A DNA stretch of 5,834 bases from Candidatus Brocadiaceae bacterium (GCA_024653795.1 JANLHY010000246.1:1-5834), one strand, 5' to 3'. Shown: positions 1 to 5,407, counted from the stretch's first letter. Notes: a model not told the origin generated them from the sequence alone. Program-made: numbers and translations.

Positions 1-30
1 TTTTTATGTCTACTTACTTATTGCCTTTTT

Positions 31-96
31 TGCTGGTTCAATCGTCCTCGATTGAACCAAAATGTTTCGGTTCAGGCTACAAGCCCTGAACCAGCA
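31..96 (-). repeat. 66 bp double-hairpin repeat, copy A
   Basis: The minus-strand reading has the same structure as the copies at 2010-2073 and 3908-3973: outer arms TGCTGGTTCA/TGAACCAGCA, a first hairpin GGTTCAGG..CCTGAACC with TTGTA in the loop, a linker CGAAACATTTT, and a second hairpin GGTTCAATCG-AGGA-CGATTGAACC with a perfect 10 bp stem. It lies downstream of the outer-membrane gene, with orientation opposite to the other two copies. Confidence 0.9.
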
Positions 97-115
97 CAAG
101 GGACGCTTAAAACTC

Positions 116-131
116 GTTGCCGAAGGCAGCC
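116..131 (+). repeat. Short GTTGCC-AAGGCA repeat, copy 1
   Basis: GTTGCCGAAGGCAGCC resembles GTTGCCAAAGGCAATC at 1328-1343 and the complement of 3863-3883 (GTTACTGCCAAAGGCAGCCG). All three form a small GCC-(A/G)AA-GGC hairpin and lie within 20-80 bases of one of the larger palindromic repeats. Confidence 0.5.
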
Positions 132-222
132 TAATTAATGGTTTGGATTATATAGTTTCATCAACGTCAAATCAAGGAATTCATAAATGTGGGTAACAAC
201 AATCGTGTTTGTGCCCTGCTAT

Positions 223-1203
223 TTAGAAACTATAGCTCATACTAAAAAGAACGTTGAAATCCAGTTCCTGATGTTCCCCACCCAGCGCCTGAAATACGGG
301 CACTGGGACGGACAGCGTTGTCTTTAACTGCTCTGTTACGTGAGAGGAAATCCCTGGTGCAAAAAAGATTGTTGTCCCCCCTGAATCACGTATTGTTTTA
401 CCATCCTGTTCGTCTTTATTGGCAAATTGTGTAATAACTTCTGACAAAAGATTAAGGGTAGGCTTTTTATCACGGTCAATGACATTAAAGGTTGCCCCTG
501 CGGTGGTCCTAATAACATCGCCAAATTCATAATCCTGATCGCCTTTTGTTTTCAAGTGGTACAGCACCGTGCCGTCCAATATAATAAAATGGTTGATTTT
601 TTTATTGGCGGAAATGCCTGCCATATAATCCAGAGAGCCAGTGCCTGGCTGTAATTCGGGTTCAAATCTTTCACCAGCCATATTCCTCTCATCCGTATTT
701 CCTGAGGGTAATTTTAATCCAAATATCCCGGCCAATCCAAATTGTTTATCGTAAAACTTATATTTTCCAAATAAAATTGAGTCTCCAAGCCCTGTAGACT
801 TTTGATCTTCACCAAGAAACTCATCTTCATGCACCTCCCTGGAACGCCTCTCAACATACGGCACTTGAAGGCTGATGGAAAGGGTATCGGTGATTCCATA
901 TCCCAAAAAGATACTGTTTGAAATATCGTTCTTCCTGGCATGGGCATCTCTGCCTTCCTCATGCAGTTCATGTGCTTTCGTGATGGAGACAGCCTCCCAG
1001 TCCTGATATTCAAGGATATATCCCAGCGTGTACTTGTTTTTCTTTGGCGACTCAGCGGAGATTGGGTTAACAGCGCCCGTCGTTCCGCCAAATCCGCCGA
1101 GAGAACAAAGGTCACAGGCAAAAGCATTATTTTTACAAACTGTTGTAATCATCCAGATCACGAAAATAATTATACAATGGTATTTTAATACAGTGGGTTT
1201 CAT
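223..1203 (-). CDS. Secreted outer-membrane beta-barrel protein with an N-terminal CDLC motif
   Basis: A 326-residue protein. Residues 1-29 form a type I signal peptide (Lys near the N-terminus, hydrophobic IIIFVIWMI, then NAFA before the cleavage site). The mature protein would begin with CDLC (C30, C33) followed by a Gly-rich stretch. The remainder alternates hydrophobic and polar residues in beta-strand fashion, with repeated short turns, and ends in MSYSF. A terminal Phe is the usual signal for beta-barrel insertion into the outer membrane. The overall pattern (LGYGITDTLSISLQVPYVERR, SGLGD-like STGLGDSILFGKYKF, LKLPSGNTD, closing VPVFQALGGE) resembles the MetA-pathway/transporter-type barrels (Pfam phenol_MetA_deg), whose substrates are mostly unknown. 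The ATG is well supported: AAGGAGAT lies about 9 bases upstream (1212-1218 on the complement). It follows the Cys-rich gene by 164 bases on the same strand. A role in metal passage or sensing is inference from the CxxC motif and neighbours. Confidence 0.85.
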   Translation of the reverse strand: MKPTVLKYHCIIIFVIWMITTVCKNNAFACDLCSLGGFGGTTGAVNPISAESPKKNKYTLGYILEYQDWEAVSITKAHELHEEGRDAHARKNDISNSIFLGYGITDTLSISLQVPYVERRSREVHEDEFLGEDQKSTGLGDSILFGKYKFYDKQFGLAGIFGLKLPSGNTDERNMAGERFEPELQPGTGSLDYMAGISANKKINHFIILDGTVLYHLKTKGDQDYEFGDVIRTTAGATFNVIDRDKKPTLNLLSEVITQFANKDEQDGKTIRDSGGTTIFFAPGISSHVTEQLKTTLSVPVPVFQALGGEHQELDFNVLFSMSYSF

Positions 1204-1248
1204 TACCTATATCTCCTTTTTTTAATGTTCAGGAATTTCAATTTATAC

Positions 1249-1305
1249 CGTAGCGCGGGGGTTTATCCCCCGCCACATTGGCCGACCACGAGGGATCGGC
1301 GCTAC
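1249..1305 (+). repeat. GTAGCGC-ended palindromic repeat, copy 1
   Basis: Outer arms GTAGCGC and GCGCTAC enclose two hairpins: CGGGGG-TTTAT-CCCCCG and GCCGA..TCGGC. It lies between the Cys-rich gene and the outer-membrane gene, so any transcript joining them would carry it. It resembles REP-type elements. Confidence 0.85.
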
Positions 1306-1327
1306 AATAAAACAAAAAGCGTTGCCA

Positions 1328-1346
1328 GTTGCCAAAGGCAATCTGG
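1328..1346 (+). repeat. Short GTTGCC-AAGGCA repeat, copy 2
   Basis: GTTGCCAAAGGCAATCTGG lies between the stop of the Cys-rich gene and the GTAGCGC palindrome. On the minus strand the TTGCC-TTT-GGCAA hairpin is followed, 9 bases later, by a T-rich run (complement of 1306-1318), so it could act as a weak terminator for the Cys-rich gene. Confidence 0.45.
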
Positions 1347-1367
1347 TTTAAAAAGATGAATAAGGAT

Positions 1368-1796
1368 TTACAGGTAATGTCGTGGTGGTTTCTCAGGTGG
1401 AGCTATATATACTTCTGGCAGGCGAATTGAAAGATCATTAAAAAGAAAACACAGGAATGATTCCTTTATCAGTGTGTCCTGACTCTCCAACGTGTATTTA
1501 GCCGTAAAGGATATAGTTAGCGGATCATTCCCATACTTGCAGTTAACACTGCTTATAAAAGCTCTAAAACCATTCTGTTTTTCGCTACTGTTATGAAACT
1601 TATTCTGATTTTTGTCAGGCGCACAGCAGCAATTTGCTTTACAATCAGCCTCAGATTTGCAGCCACATTGATGCCCTTCACAAGGAAATGCATCAGATTT
1701 TTTGGCGGAACTTACTACACCGCCGCCATTGCATACCATGAGAAAAAGAATGACAAATATTTGAATACAAGCAAATATCTTATTACATTTACTCAT
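1368..1796 (-). CDS. Small secreted Cys-rich protein, possible metal binder
   Basis: I do not recognise a named family. From the ATG at 1796 the product is 142 residues: a short charged start (MSKCNK), a hydrophobic segment (about 6-22, IFACIQIFVILFLMVC) that fits a signal peptide or anchor, then a Cys cluster at about residues 39-58 spaced C-x4-C-x-C-x5-C-x3-CCC. The cluster also holds His and acidic residues, which would suit soft-metal binding in the periplasm. The C-terminal half is a possible beta-rich domain (ISFTAKYTLES) ending in a Pro-rich tail (PPEKPPRHYL). The frame is open upstream to a TTG at 1850, but that would put an 18-residue charged leader before the signal-like segment, so the ATG is preferred; neither has a strong ribosome site. 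I recall similar CxCGC...CCC secreted proteins near heavy-metal genes, but this is memory, not a search. It lies between cbiO and the outer-membrane gene, on the same strand. Confidence 0.7.
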   Translation of the reverse strand: MSKCNKIFACIQIFVILFLMVCNGGGVVSSAKKSDAFPCEGHQCGCKSEADCKANCCCAPDKNQNKFHNSSEKQNGFRAFISSVNCKYGNDPLTISFTAKYTLESQDTLIKESFLCFLFNDLSIRLPEVYIAPPEKPPRHYL

Positions 1797-1880
1797 TGTG
1801 TTCTTTTTACCGTTTTTTCTTTCTTCATTGTTCAGATTATTTATTGTCAATCCCTTGCTGCCATAATGTTTTTCAAGCCG

Positions 1881-2000
1881 GCTATAGTGCCTTTACCCAC
1901 CCCTAAATCCCCTCCCAAGAGGGGACTTCTTTATTCCCCTCCTGGGAGGAGACTCCACAATTCCTCTCTTGGGAGGGGATTTAGGGGTGGGTCTTATAGC
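1881..2000. repeat. Long inverted repeat CCCACCCCTAAATCCCC type with three nested hairpins
   Basis: A perfect 25 bp inverted repeat (1896-1920 and 1967-1991; the arm begins CCCACCCCTAAATCCCCTCC) is framed by a further GCTATA/TATAGC pair (1881-1886 and 1995-2000). Between and overlapping the arms lie three similar short hairpins: TCCCCTC-CCAA-GAGGGGA (1908-1925), CCTCC-TG-GGAGG (about 1939-1950) and TCCTCTC..GGGAGGGGA (about 1962-1979). It lies upstream of the Cys-rich gene. Confidence 0.85.
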
Positions 2001-2009
2001 ATCTTTCGC

Positions 2010-2073
2010 GCTGGTTCAGACTTGTAGTCTGAACCAAAACATTTCGGTTCAATCGAGGACGATTGAACCAGCA
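2010..2073 (+). repeat. Double-hairpin repeat, copy B
   Basis: The first stem is GGTTCAGAC-TTGTA-GTCTGAACC, perfectly paired. It differs from copy A by a paired change (GAC/GTC in place of GGC/GCC). The second hairpin is identical to copy A. Its right end abuts the truncated start of the GxxExxY fragment. Confidence 0.9.
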
Positions 2074-2174
2074 AGAGTGTTTATGAAGTCATCCTTGCTT
2101 ATGAGCTTAAGAAACATGGATTATCAGTCGACCGTCAGGTATCCATACCGATAGAATATCATGGAATAAATTTG
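2074..2174 (+). pseudogene. Truncated GxxExxY-family gene fragment
   Basis: Read in the frame starting AGT GTT TAT at 2076, the plus strand gives SVYEVILAYELKKHGLSV followed by DRQVSIPIEYHGIN. This closely matches the core of GxxExxY proteins (typically ...LLESVYE..LAYEL..RGL.VERQVP.P..Y.G...), small proteins related to the PDDEXK_3 nuclease-like fold. The N-terminal third, including the GxxE part of the family's name motif, is missing: the match starts one codon after the end of the double-hairpin repeat at 2010-2073. The C-terminal half with the expected YR.DL.VE...VELK region is also missing, and the frame runs into unrelated sequence and a stop at 2226-2228. It is therefore a remnant, not a working gene. 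It is the only plus-strand coding trace here. Recognition is by eye. Confidence 0.7.
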
Positions 2175-2185
2175 ATATATACCAT

Positions 2186-2231
2186 AAAGTATTTAAATAA
2201 ATCCTGCTTCTTGTTTTTATCGGTCTGAGGC
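2186..2231 (+). repeat. Left copy of the inverted repeat flanking the cbi segment
   Basis: This contains AAAGTATTTAAATA (2186-2199), TCTTGTTTTT (2209-2218) and GGTCTGAGGC (2222-2231), each identical to a block in the complement of 5357-5399. It begins shortly after the end of the GxxExxY remnant and ends 9 bases before the cbiO stop codon. Confidence 0.7.
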
Positions 2232-2240
2232 CTCGCTTCG

Positions 2241-3029
2241 CTAGTGTTCATGGATGTAACCATGCCGATGTTCGTGCTCATGTACAACCTCATCATGACG
2301 ATGACGATGTTGATGAACCAGATTATTTTTTAGCAATAAGTCGTAATTATTTAGTATTTCTTTGTAATTCCCGATAGCAACCGGACTCTTTTCTTCACTA
2401 AATACGAGTACTCGGTCTGCTATCTCCTGGGTAAGAAACAGGTCGTGTGTTACAATCAAGAGCGTCTTGCCCTGAGATTTCAAGGTGTACAGGATATTGA
2501 TAAATTTTGATATGCTTCTAGGGTCTAATCCACTGGTGGGTTCATCCAATAATAATATCCTGGGATTCATAGACAATACCGTAGCGATAGCTGCCCTTTT
2601 CTTCTCGCCAAAGCTCAGATGATGCGGTGTGCGGGATTCATAACCTTGTAAGTCTACCAGGGCTAATGCCTTTTGTGACGCCTCAATAATCTGGTCGGCA
2701 TTAAGCCCAAGGTTTAAAGGCCCAAAGGAGACATCGTCCATAACGGTAGGACAGAATAACTGATCGTCTGGATTCTGAAATACCATTCCCACCCCCCGTC
2801 TGATATCTTTCAGATTTATTTTATTGAGCAATAACCCCATGACCTCTATATAACCATCACCATCCAGAATGCCTATCAGATTCATAAACAGCGTCGATTT
2901 TCCAGTTCCATTAGCGCCGATAATAACCATGGTCTCCCCTTCTTCTACTTCAAAACTAACGTCTTTCAGACCTATTGTTCCATCGGGATAACGGTAATTT
3001 AACTTCGATACTTTTATAATCCTTGCCAT
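2241..3029 (-). CDS. cbiO: ECF transporter ATPase CbiO (cobalt/nickel type)
   Basis: A 262-residue ABC ATPase that would hydrolyse ATP on the cytoplasmic face to drive metal import through the ECF module. Visible motifs: an aromatic A-loop region (NYRYPDG, 11-17), Walker A GANGTGKST (38-46), Q-loop and the CbiO-typical VFQNPDDQLFCPTVMDDVSFG (83-103), signature LSFGEKKR (138-145), Walker B ILLLDEPTSGLDP (158-170) and the H-loop His195 (TLLIVTHD). All catalytic residues are present. The last 24 residues (239-262) are an extension with 10 His alternating with acidic or basic residues, which points to Co or Ni as substrate. The ATG at 3029 overlaps the end of cbiQ by 16 bases, indicating translational coupling. 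Length without the tail is normal for the family. The stop codon lies next to a repeat (2186-2231) that has an inverted partner near the start of cbiB. Confidence 0.95.
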   Translation of the reverse strand: MARIIKVSKLNYRYPDGTIGLKDVSFEVEEGETMVIIGANGTGKSTLFMNLIGILDGDGYIEVMGLLLNKINLKDIRRGVGMVFQNPDDQLFCPTVMDDVSFGPLNLGLNADQIIEASQKALALVDLQGYESRTPHHLSFGEKKRAAIATVLSMNPRILLLDEPTSGLDPRSISKFINILYTLKSQGKTLLIVTHDLFLTQEIADRVLVFSEEKSPVAIGNYKEILNNYDLLLKNNLVHQHRHRHDEVVHEHEHRHGYIHEH

Positions 3030-3811
3030 AGATGAGCGCCGCTTACTTTAATATGTTCAATTTTATTAACCAAACCAGAGACAATACAAACTAACGACAC
3101 GATTATACCAGCCAGGAATAAAATATCCATAGAAGAAAACCTGAAGCGTTTGACGCTGAGCGCCTCTCCGCTGAATCCGCGGATAATCATCGCACTGTAA
3201 ATTCTCTCGGCGCGTTCATACGTCCTGATAAATAATACCCCAATCATATATCCCATGGTTCGAAATTGCTCCTTATACCTCGAACCAAAATAACGAAGAG
3301 ACCTGGCACGCATAAGCCTCCTTGCCTCGTCTATCAGCACAAAGATATAACGATACATAAATGACATGAGCATGACCAGCAATCGTGGAATACGGAGCAT
3401 GTCCAGCCCTTTTAACAAATCAGGAAATGTTGTTGTTGAAGTGGCGATTACCAGTAAAAGAATAGACAAAGTAGACTTGACGATAATATTAAGAAACGTC
3501 CAGACGCCCTCGTACGTAATATCGAATTTCCAATTACTTATTTTCAACGACCAACATACATTTCCTTCCTTTATAAATGGCACAAACATCGCAATAAAGA
3601 GGACAAAAGGGACTAAAATGCATACCTTTTTCAGTATCTGCCTTGGCGTAATCCTTGAGAAAAATCCGATAGCCAATATTAACAAAAAATACAGTCCAAA
3701 ATCTCTAATACGTGTAATTGGAGTCAGTATCATGCACAGAATAACTGAAAGGAATGAAATGATCTTTGTCCTTGGATCAAGTTTTTCCAACAGGCTGTTA
3801 GCCGATTTCAT
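3014..3811 (-). CDS. cbiQ: ECF transporter transmembrane T component CbiQ
   Basis: A 265-residue integral membrane protein that couples ATP hydrolysis by CbiO to the substrate-binding subunit in cobalt/nickel ECF transporters. It starts with the family-typical LDPRTKI (11-17). Hydrophobic segments are visible at roughly 17-32, 38-51, 63-79, 105-124, 143-160 and 228-247. The two cytoplasmic coupling-helix motifs of T components are present: RRLMRARSLRYF (164-175, ARS) and RIYSAMIIRGFSG (203-215, RGF). Length is normal. The start ATG has no clear Shine-Dalgarno sequence; a TATACT box lies about 27 bases upstream, so a short leader is possible. It is followed by cbiO with a 16-base overlap. In most genomes cbiM and cbiN precede cbiQ; here the upstream DNA is a 473 bp repeat-filled gap and then cbiB, so the S component must be encoded elsewhere, or is missing. 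Confidence 0.93.
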   Translation of the reverse strand: MKSANSLLEKLDPRTKIISFLSVILCMILTPITRIRDFGLYFLLILAIGFFSRITPRQILKKVCILVPFVLFIAMFVPFIKEGNVCWSLKISNWKFDITYEGVWTFLNIIVKSTLSILLLVIATSTTTFPDLLKGLDMLRIPRLLVMLMSFMYRYIFVLIDEARRLMRARSLRYFGSRYKEQFRTMGYMIGVLFIRTYERAERIYSAMIIRGFSGEALSVKRFRFSSMDILFLAGIIVSLVCIVSGLVNKIEHIKVSGAHLWQGL

Positions 3812-3837
3812 AGTGTGAATTAAACAATAAGAATGGA

Positions 3838-3843
3838 AGTATA
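3838..3843 (-). promoter_or_regulatory. Candidate -10 box for cbiQ
   Basis: The complement is TATACT, 26 bases before the cbiQ ATG, so the leader would be about 20 bases. No convincing -35 box lies 16-18 bases upstream (that region holds the short GGCAG hairpin), so this is a weak call. Confidence 0.3.
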
Positions 3844-3862
3844 GAGAGTTACTGCATTTTAT

Positions 3863-3883
3863 CCGGCTGCCTTTGGCAGTAAC
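3863..3883 (-). repeat. Short GTTGCC-AAGGCA repeat, copy 3
   Basis: The complement gives a CTGCC-AAA-GGCAG hairpin, the best-paired member of this short family. It lies upstream of the candidate -10 box of cbiQ and 25 bases from double-hairpin copy C. Confidence 0.5.
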
Positions 3884-3907
3884 TTTTTCTTATGTAATTG
3901 AATGCCA

Positions 3908-3973
3908 TGCTGGTTCATGGCTTGTAGCCTGAACAGAAACATTTTGGTTCAATCGTGGACGATTGAACCAGCA
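3908..3973 (+). repeat. Double-hairpin repeat, copy C
   Basis: Same design as copies A and B: GGTTCATGGC-TTGTA-GCCTGAAC, linker AGAAACATTT, then GGTTCAATCG-TGGA-CGATTGAACC. The second stem is fully conserved and only its loop has changed (AGGA to TGGA). It lies in the cbiQ-cbiB gap. Confidence 0.9.
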
Positions 3974-4004
3974 AAGGAAATATTTTGACATTTTTAGCAA
4001 AAAA

Positions 4005-4061
4005 CGTAGCACCGATCCCTTGTGGTCGGCATTTGGCGGGGGGTAAACCACCCGCGCTACG
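4005..4061 (-). repeat. GTAGCGC-ended palindromic repeat, copy 2
   Basis: The complement reads CGTAGCGCGGGTGGTTTACC and continues through CCCCGCCAAATGCCGACCAC to GATCGGTGCTACG, matching copy 1 (1249-1305) along its full length with a few substitutions, in opposite orientation. The GGTGG/CCCCC stem is partly degraded compared with copy 1. Confidence 0.85.
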
Positions 4062-4108
4062 CATTCCGACTCGTTCAGGTTAGGAGAACAACTCCAGACA
4101 AATCCGCT

Positions 4109-4144
4109 CTTTGAACAAAGACGAACCTTTGAACGGAGACGAAT
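4109..4144. repeat. Two tandem 18 bp units
   Basis: CTTTGAACAAAGACGAAC (4109-4126) is followed directly by CTTTGAACGGAGACGAAT (4127-4144), with 15 of 18 bases identical. It is non-coding and lies in the cbiQ-cbiB gap. Confidence 0.75.
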
Positions 4145-4156
4145 AATCTATCATAA

Positions 4157-4176
4157 CCCCAGCCTTCAGGCTGGGG
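4157..4176. repeat. Perfect CCCCAGCC hairpin
   Basis: CCCCAGCC-TTCA-GGCTGGGG has a perfect 8 bp GC-rich stem with a 4-base loop. No T-run follows on either strand, so it is better read as a repeat-type hairpin than as a terminator. Confidence 0.7.
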
Positions 4177-4182
4177 ACTAAG

Positions 4183-4210
4183 AGACAAAACAAGCAGGGC
4201 TTTAGCCCTG
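4183..4210 (-). terminator. Possible cbiB terminator
   Basis: On the minus strand CAGGGC-TAAA-GCCCTG (4195-4210) is followed by CTTGTTTTGTCT. It begins about 75 bases after the cbiB stop. The T-run is interrupted, so termination may be weak; it could also be just another repeat hairpin like its neighbour at 4157-4176. Confidence 0.4.
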
Positions 4211-4284
4211 ATACAGGATAAAAGTATGGCATCTTCATTGACACCTTGAATGGTTATCAGGAGATACAATTTTGGAAGTCATGG

Positions 4285-5343
4285 CTAAAGCCGTATTGAT
4301 ATTGCGGATATAATCTCCGCCATAAATGGCGGAGTTATAACTTTGTTTTCCATACCGACTACTTGAAAACAACTTAACAGCCAGTACTTTAAGCATACGA
4401 TAAATGTAATCCCACAAACCATAAATAAAATAGACGTAACGTACATTATCTTTATGGCTGCATCTATCGACTTCGCAGTCAGTAGATTTTGGGCATCTCC
4501 GATAAATGGCTTTTCTACGATCTCGCCTTGATACGTACTTGGACCCCCTATCTGAATTCCTAATGCGCCTGCTATAGCCGCTTCGGGAATACCACTATTA
4601 GGACTCTCATGTTCACGCCCATCACGACAGGCAATCCTTAAAGAATCCTTGAAACCACAACCACACAAAAAAGAGGCTATCGGAATTAGAACTGCAGATA
4701 TTCTGGCCGGAATATAATTCGCCAAGTCATCCAATCTTGCTGATGCCCAGCCGAATCGGACATATTTCTCGTTTTTATGTCCCACCATGGAATCCAGCGT
4801 ATTCGCAGCTTTATATGCCATCGCAGCAGTTGGTCCTCCGGCAAAAGCATAAAATAACGGCGATAAAACACCGTCCACACTCCCCTCCGCAATGGTTTCT
4901 ACGCAGGCACACACTATCTGCTCTTCACTGAGGTTTTCAGTGTCTCGGCCTACAATCAATGATAATGATTTTCGAGCTTTCATTAAATCGTTTTCCTTTA
5001 GCGCTGTCATTACCTTTTTGGATTCATCAGCCAGACTTTTCACAGAAATAGCAAAATAAAGAATAACTGCTCCAATTATTATTTCACCCAGCTTACTCCA
5101 CTGTCTTGACAATAACACTACCGCGTGAGTTACCAGGTAAGTTCCCGAAACAATGATCATGGTCAAAAGTATCCCCCTTACACGTTCAGGTATTGGCAAT
5201 TTTCTTAACAGATACTCCATACCTTCTATTGACCTGCCAATTAGCCGCACCGGATGGTATGACCATTGTGGATCGCCGAGGGCCAAATCCAGCACAAAAG
5301 CAAAAGCTAATTCGATAAGACCCATATTGGCGCTGCTAATCAT
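4285..5343 (-). CDS. cbiB: Adenosylcobinamide-phosphate synthase CbiB/CobD
   Basis: A membrane enzyme of late cobalamin synthesis that attaches the aminopropanol (or its phosphate) arm to adenosylcobyrate, giving adenosylcobinamide (phosphate). From the ATG at 5343 it has 352 residues. Conserved CbiB blocks appear in order: LGDPQWSYHPVRLIG near the N-terminus, VGRDTENLSEEQIVCACVET, EGSVDGVLSPLFYAFAGGP, KAANTLDSMVGHKNEKY, FGWASARLDDLANYIPAR, SPNSGIPEAAIAGALGIQ and GGPSTYQGEIVEKPFIGD, with several hydrophobic segments between. The start is uncertain: the frame is open to a TTG at 5385, and an ATG at 5325 would place GDP at residues 17-19, which fits relatives best. None has a good ribosome site. 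The last 25 or so residues are coded through a perfect hairpin (4315-4334) and look like read-through into a repeat. It sits upstream of cbiQO on the same strand, but a 473 bp gap argues against simple coupling. Confidence 0.95.
   Translation of the reverse strand: MISSANMGLIELAFAFVLDLALGDPQWSYHPVRLIGRSIEGMEYLLRKLPIPERVRGILLTMIIVSGTYLVTHAVVLLSRQWSKLGEIIIGAVILYFAISVKSLADESKKVMTALKENDLMKARKSLSLIVGRDTENLSEEQIVCACVETIAEGSVDGVLSPLFYAFAGGPTAAMAYKAANTLDSMVGHKNEKYVRFGWASARLDDLANYIPARISAVLIPIASFLCGCGFKDSLRIACRDGREHESPNSGIPEAAIAGALGIQIGGPSTYQGEIVEKPFIGDAQNLLTAKSIDAAIKIMYVTSILFMVCGITFIVCLKYWLLSCFQVVGMENKVITPPFMAEIISAISIRL
4310..4338. repeat. CTCCGCCA hairpin inside the 3' end of cbiB
   Basis: CTCCGCCA-TAAA-TGGCGGAG (4315-4334) is a perfect 8 bp stem, extended by ATAA/TTAT (4310-4313 and 4335-4338) across one bulged base. 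It codes for the TPPFMAE part of the CbiB tail, beyond the conserved region. Confidence 0.75.
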
Positions 5344-5356
5344 ATAGTGAGGCGAA

Positions 5357-5399
5357 GCCTCAGACCAATAAAAAACAAGATGCAATATTTAAATACTTT
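5357..5399 (-). repeat. Right copy of the inverted repeat flanking the cbi segment
   Basis: Read on the minus strand this holds three blocks shared with 2186-2231: AAAGTATTTAAATA, TCTTGTTTTT and GGTCTGAGGC, in the same order with small indels between. It runs into a small hairpin (TGAGGC-GAA-GCCTCA, 5348-5362) immediately before the ATG at 5343 of cbiB. The two copies face each other across the 3.1 kb cbi segment. Confidence 0.7.
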
Positions 5400-5407
5400 G
5401 TGAATAA

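Larger units (their letters stand above)
1797..2240. other. 444 bp gap between cbiO and the Cys-rich gene
   Basis: No intact gene. It holds the leader of the Cys-rich gene, the CCCACCCC inverted repeat, double-hairpin copy B, the GxxExxY remnant and the left flanking repeat. A plus-strand reading frame crosses part of it (about 1593-2027), but it is antisense to the Cys-rich gene and made mostly of repeat sequence. Confidence 0.75.
3812..4284. other. 473 bp gene-free, repeat-packed gap between cbiQ and cbiB
   Basis: No supported gene on either strand. In order it holds the candidate cbiQ -10 box, a short GGCAG hairpin, double-hairpin copy C, GTAGCGC palindrome copy 2, the 18 bp tandem pair, the CCCCAGCC hairpin and the possible cbiB terminator. 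At least five distinct repeat types in under 500 bases suggest a permissive landing site for small elements. Confidence 0.8.

Noticed and set aside
223..1203. Lipoprotein processing at Cys30 of the outer-membrane protein
   Set aside because: AFA-C is a poor lipobox (no Leu/Val at -3), and the barrel with a terminal Phe fits ordinary signal peptidase I cleavage.
1242..1247. TATAAA -10-like box on the minus strand upstream of the outer-membrane gene
   Set aside because: The -35 position falls in the GTAGCGC palindrome with no matching box; AT-rich chance match is likely.
1845..1850. Perfect TTGACA -35 box on the minus strand upstream of the Cys-rich gene
   Set aside because: No acceptable -10 box at 16-18 bases (TGAAGA at 17), so I do not call a promoter.
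1593..2027. Plus-strand reading frame of 144 codons
   Set aside because: It is antisense to the Cys-rich gene and then runs through palindromic repeats; composition is not protein-like.
3366..3818. Plus-strand reading frame of 150 codons antisense to cbiQ
   Set aside because: It mirrors the codon structure of a confidently identified gene and has no recognisable domain or ribosome site.
3812..4284. Cobalamin riboswitch or missing cbiM/cbiN upstream of cbiQ
   Set aside because: No B12-box seen and no open frame with CbiM features; the stretch is explained by repeats.
2186..5399. Calling the cbi segment a composite transposon
   Set aside because: No transposase gene, no clear target duplication outside the repeats, and the ends are imperfect; kept only as a finding.
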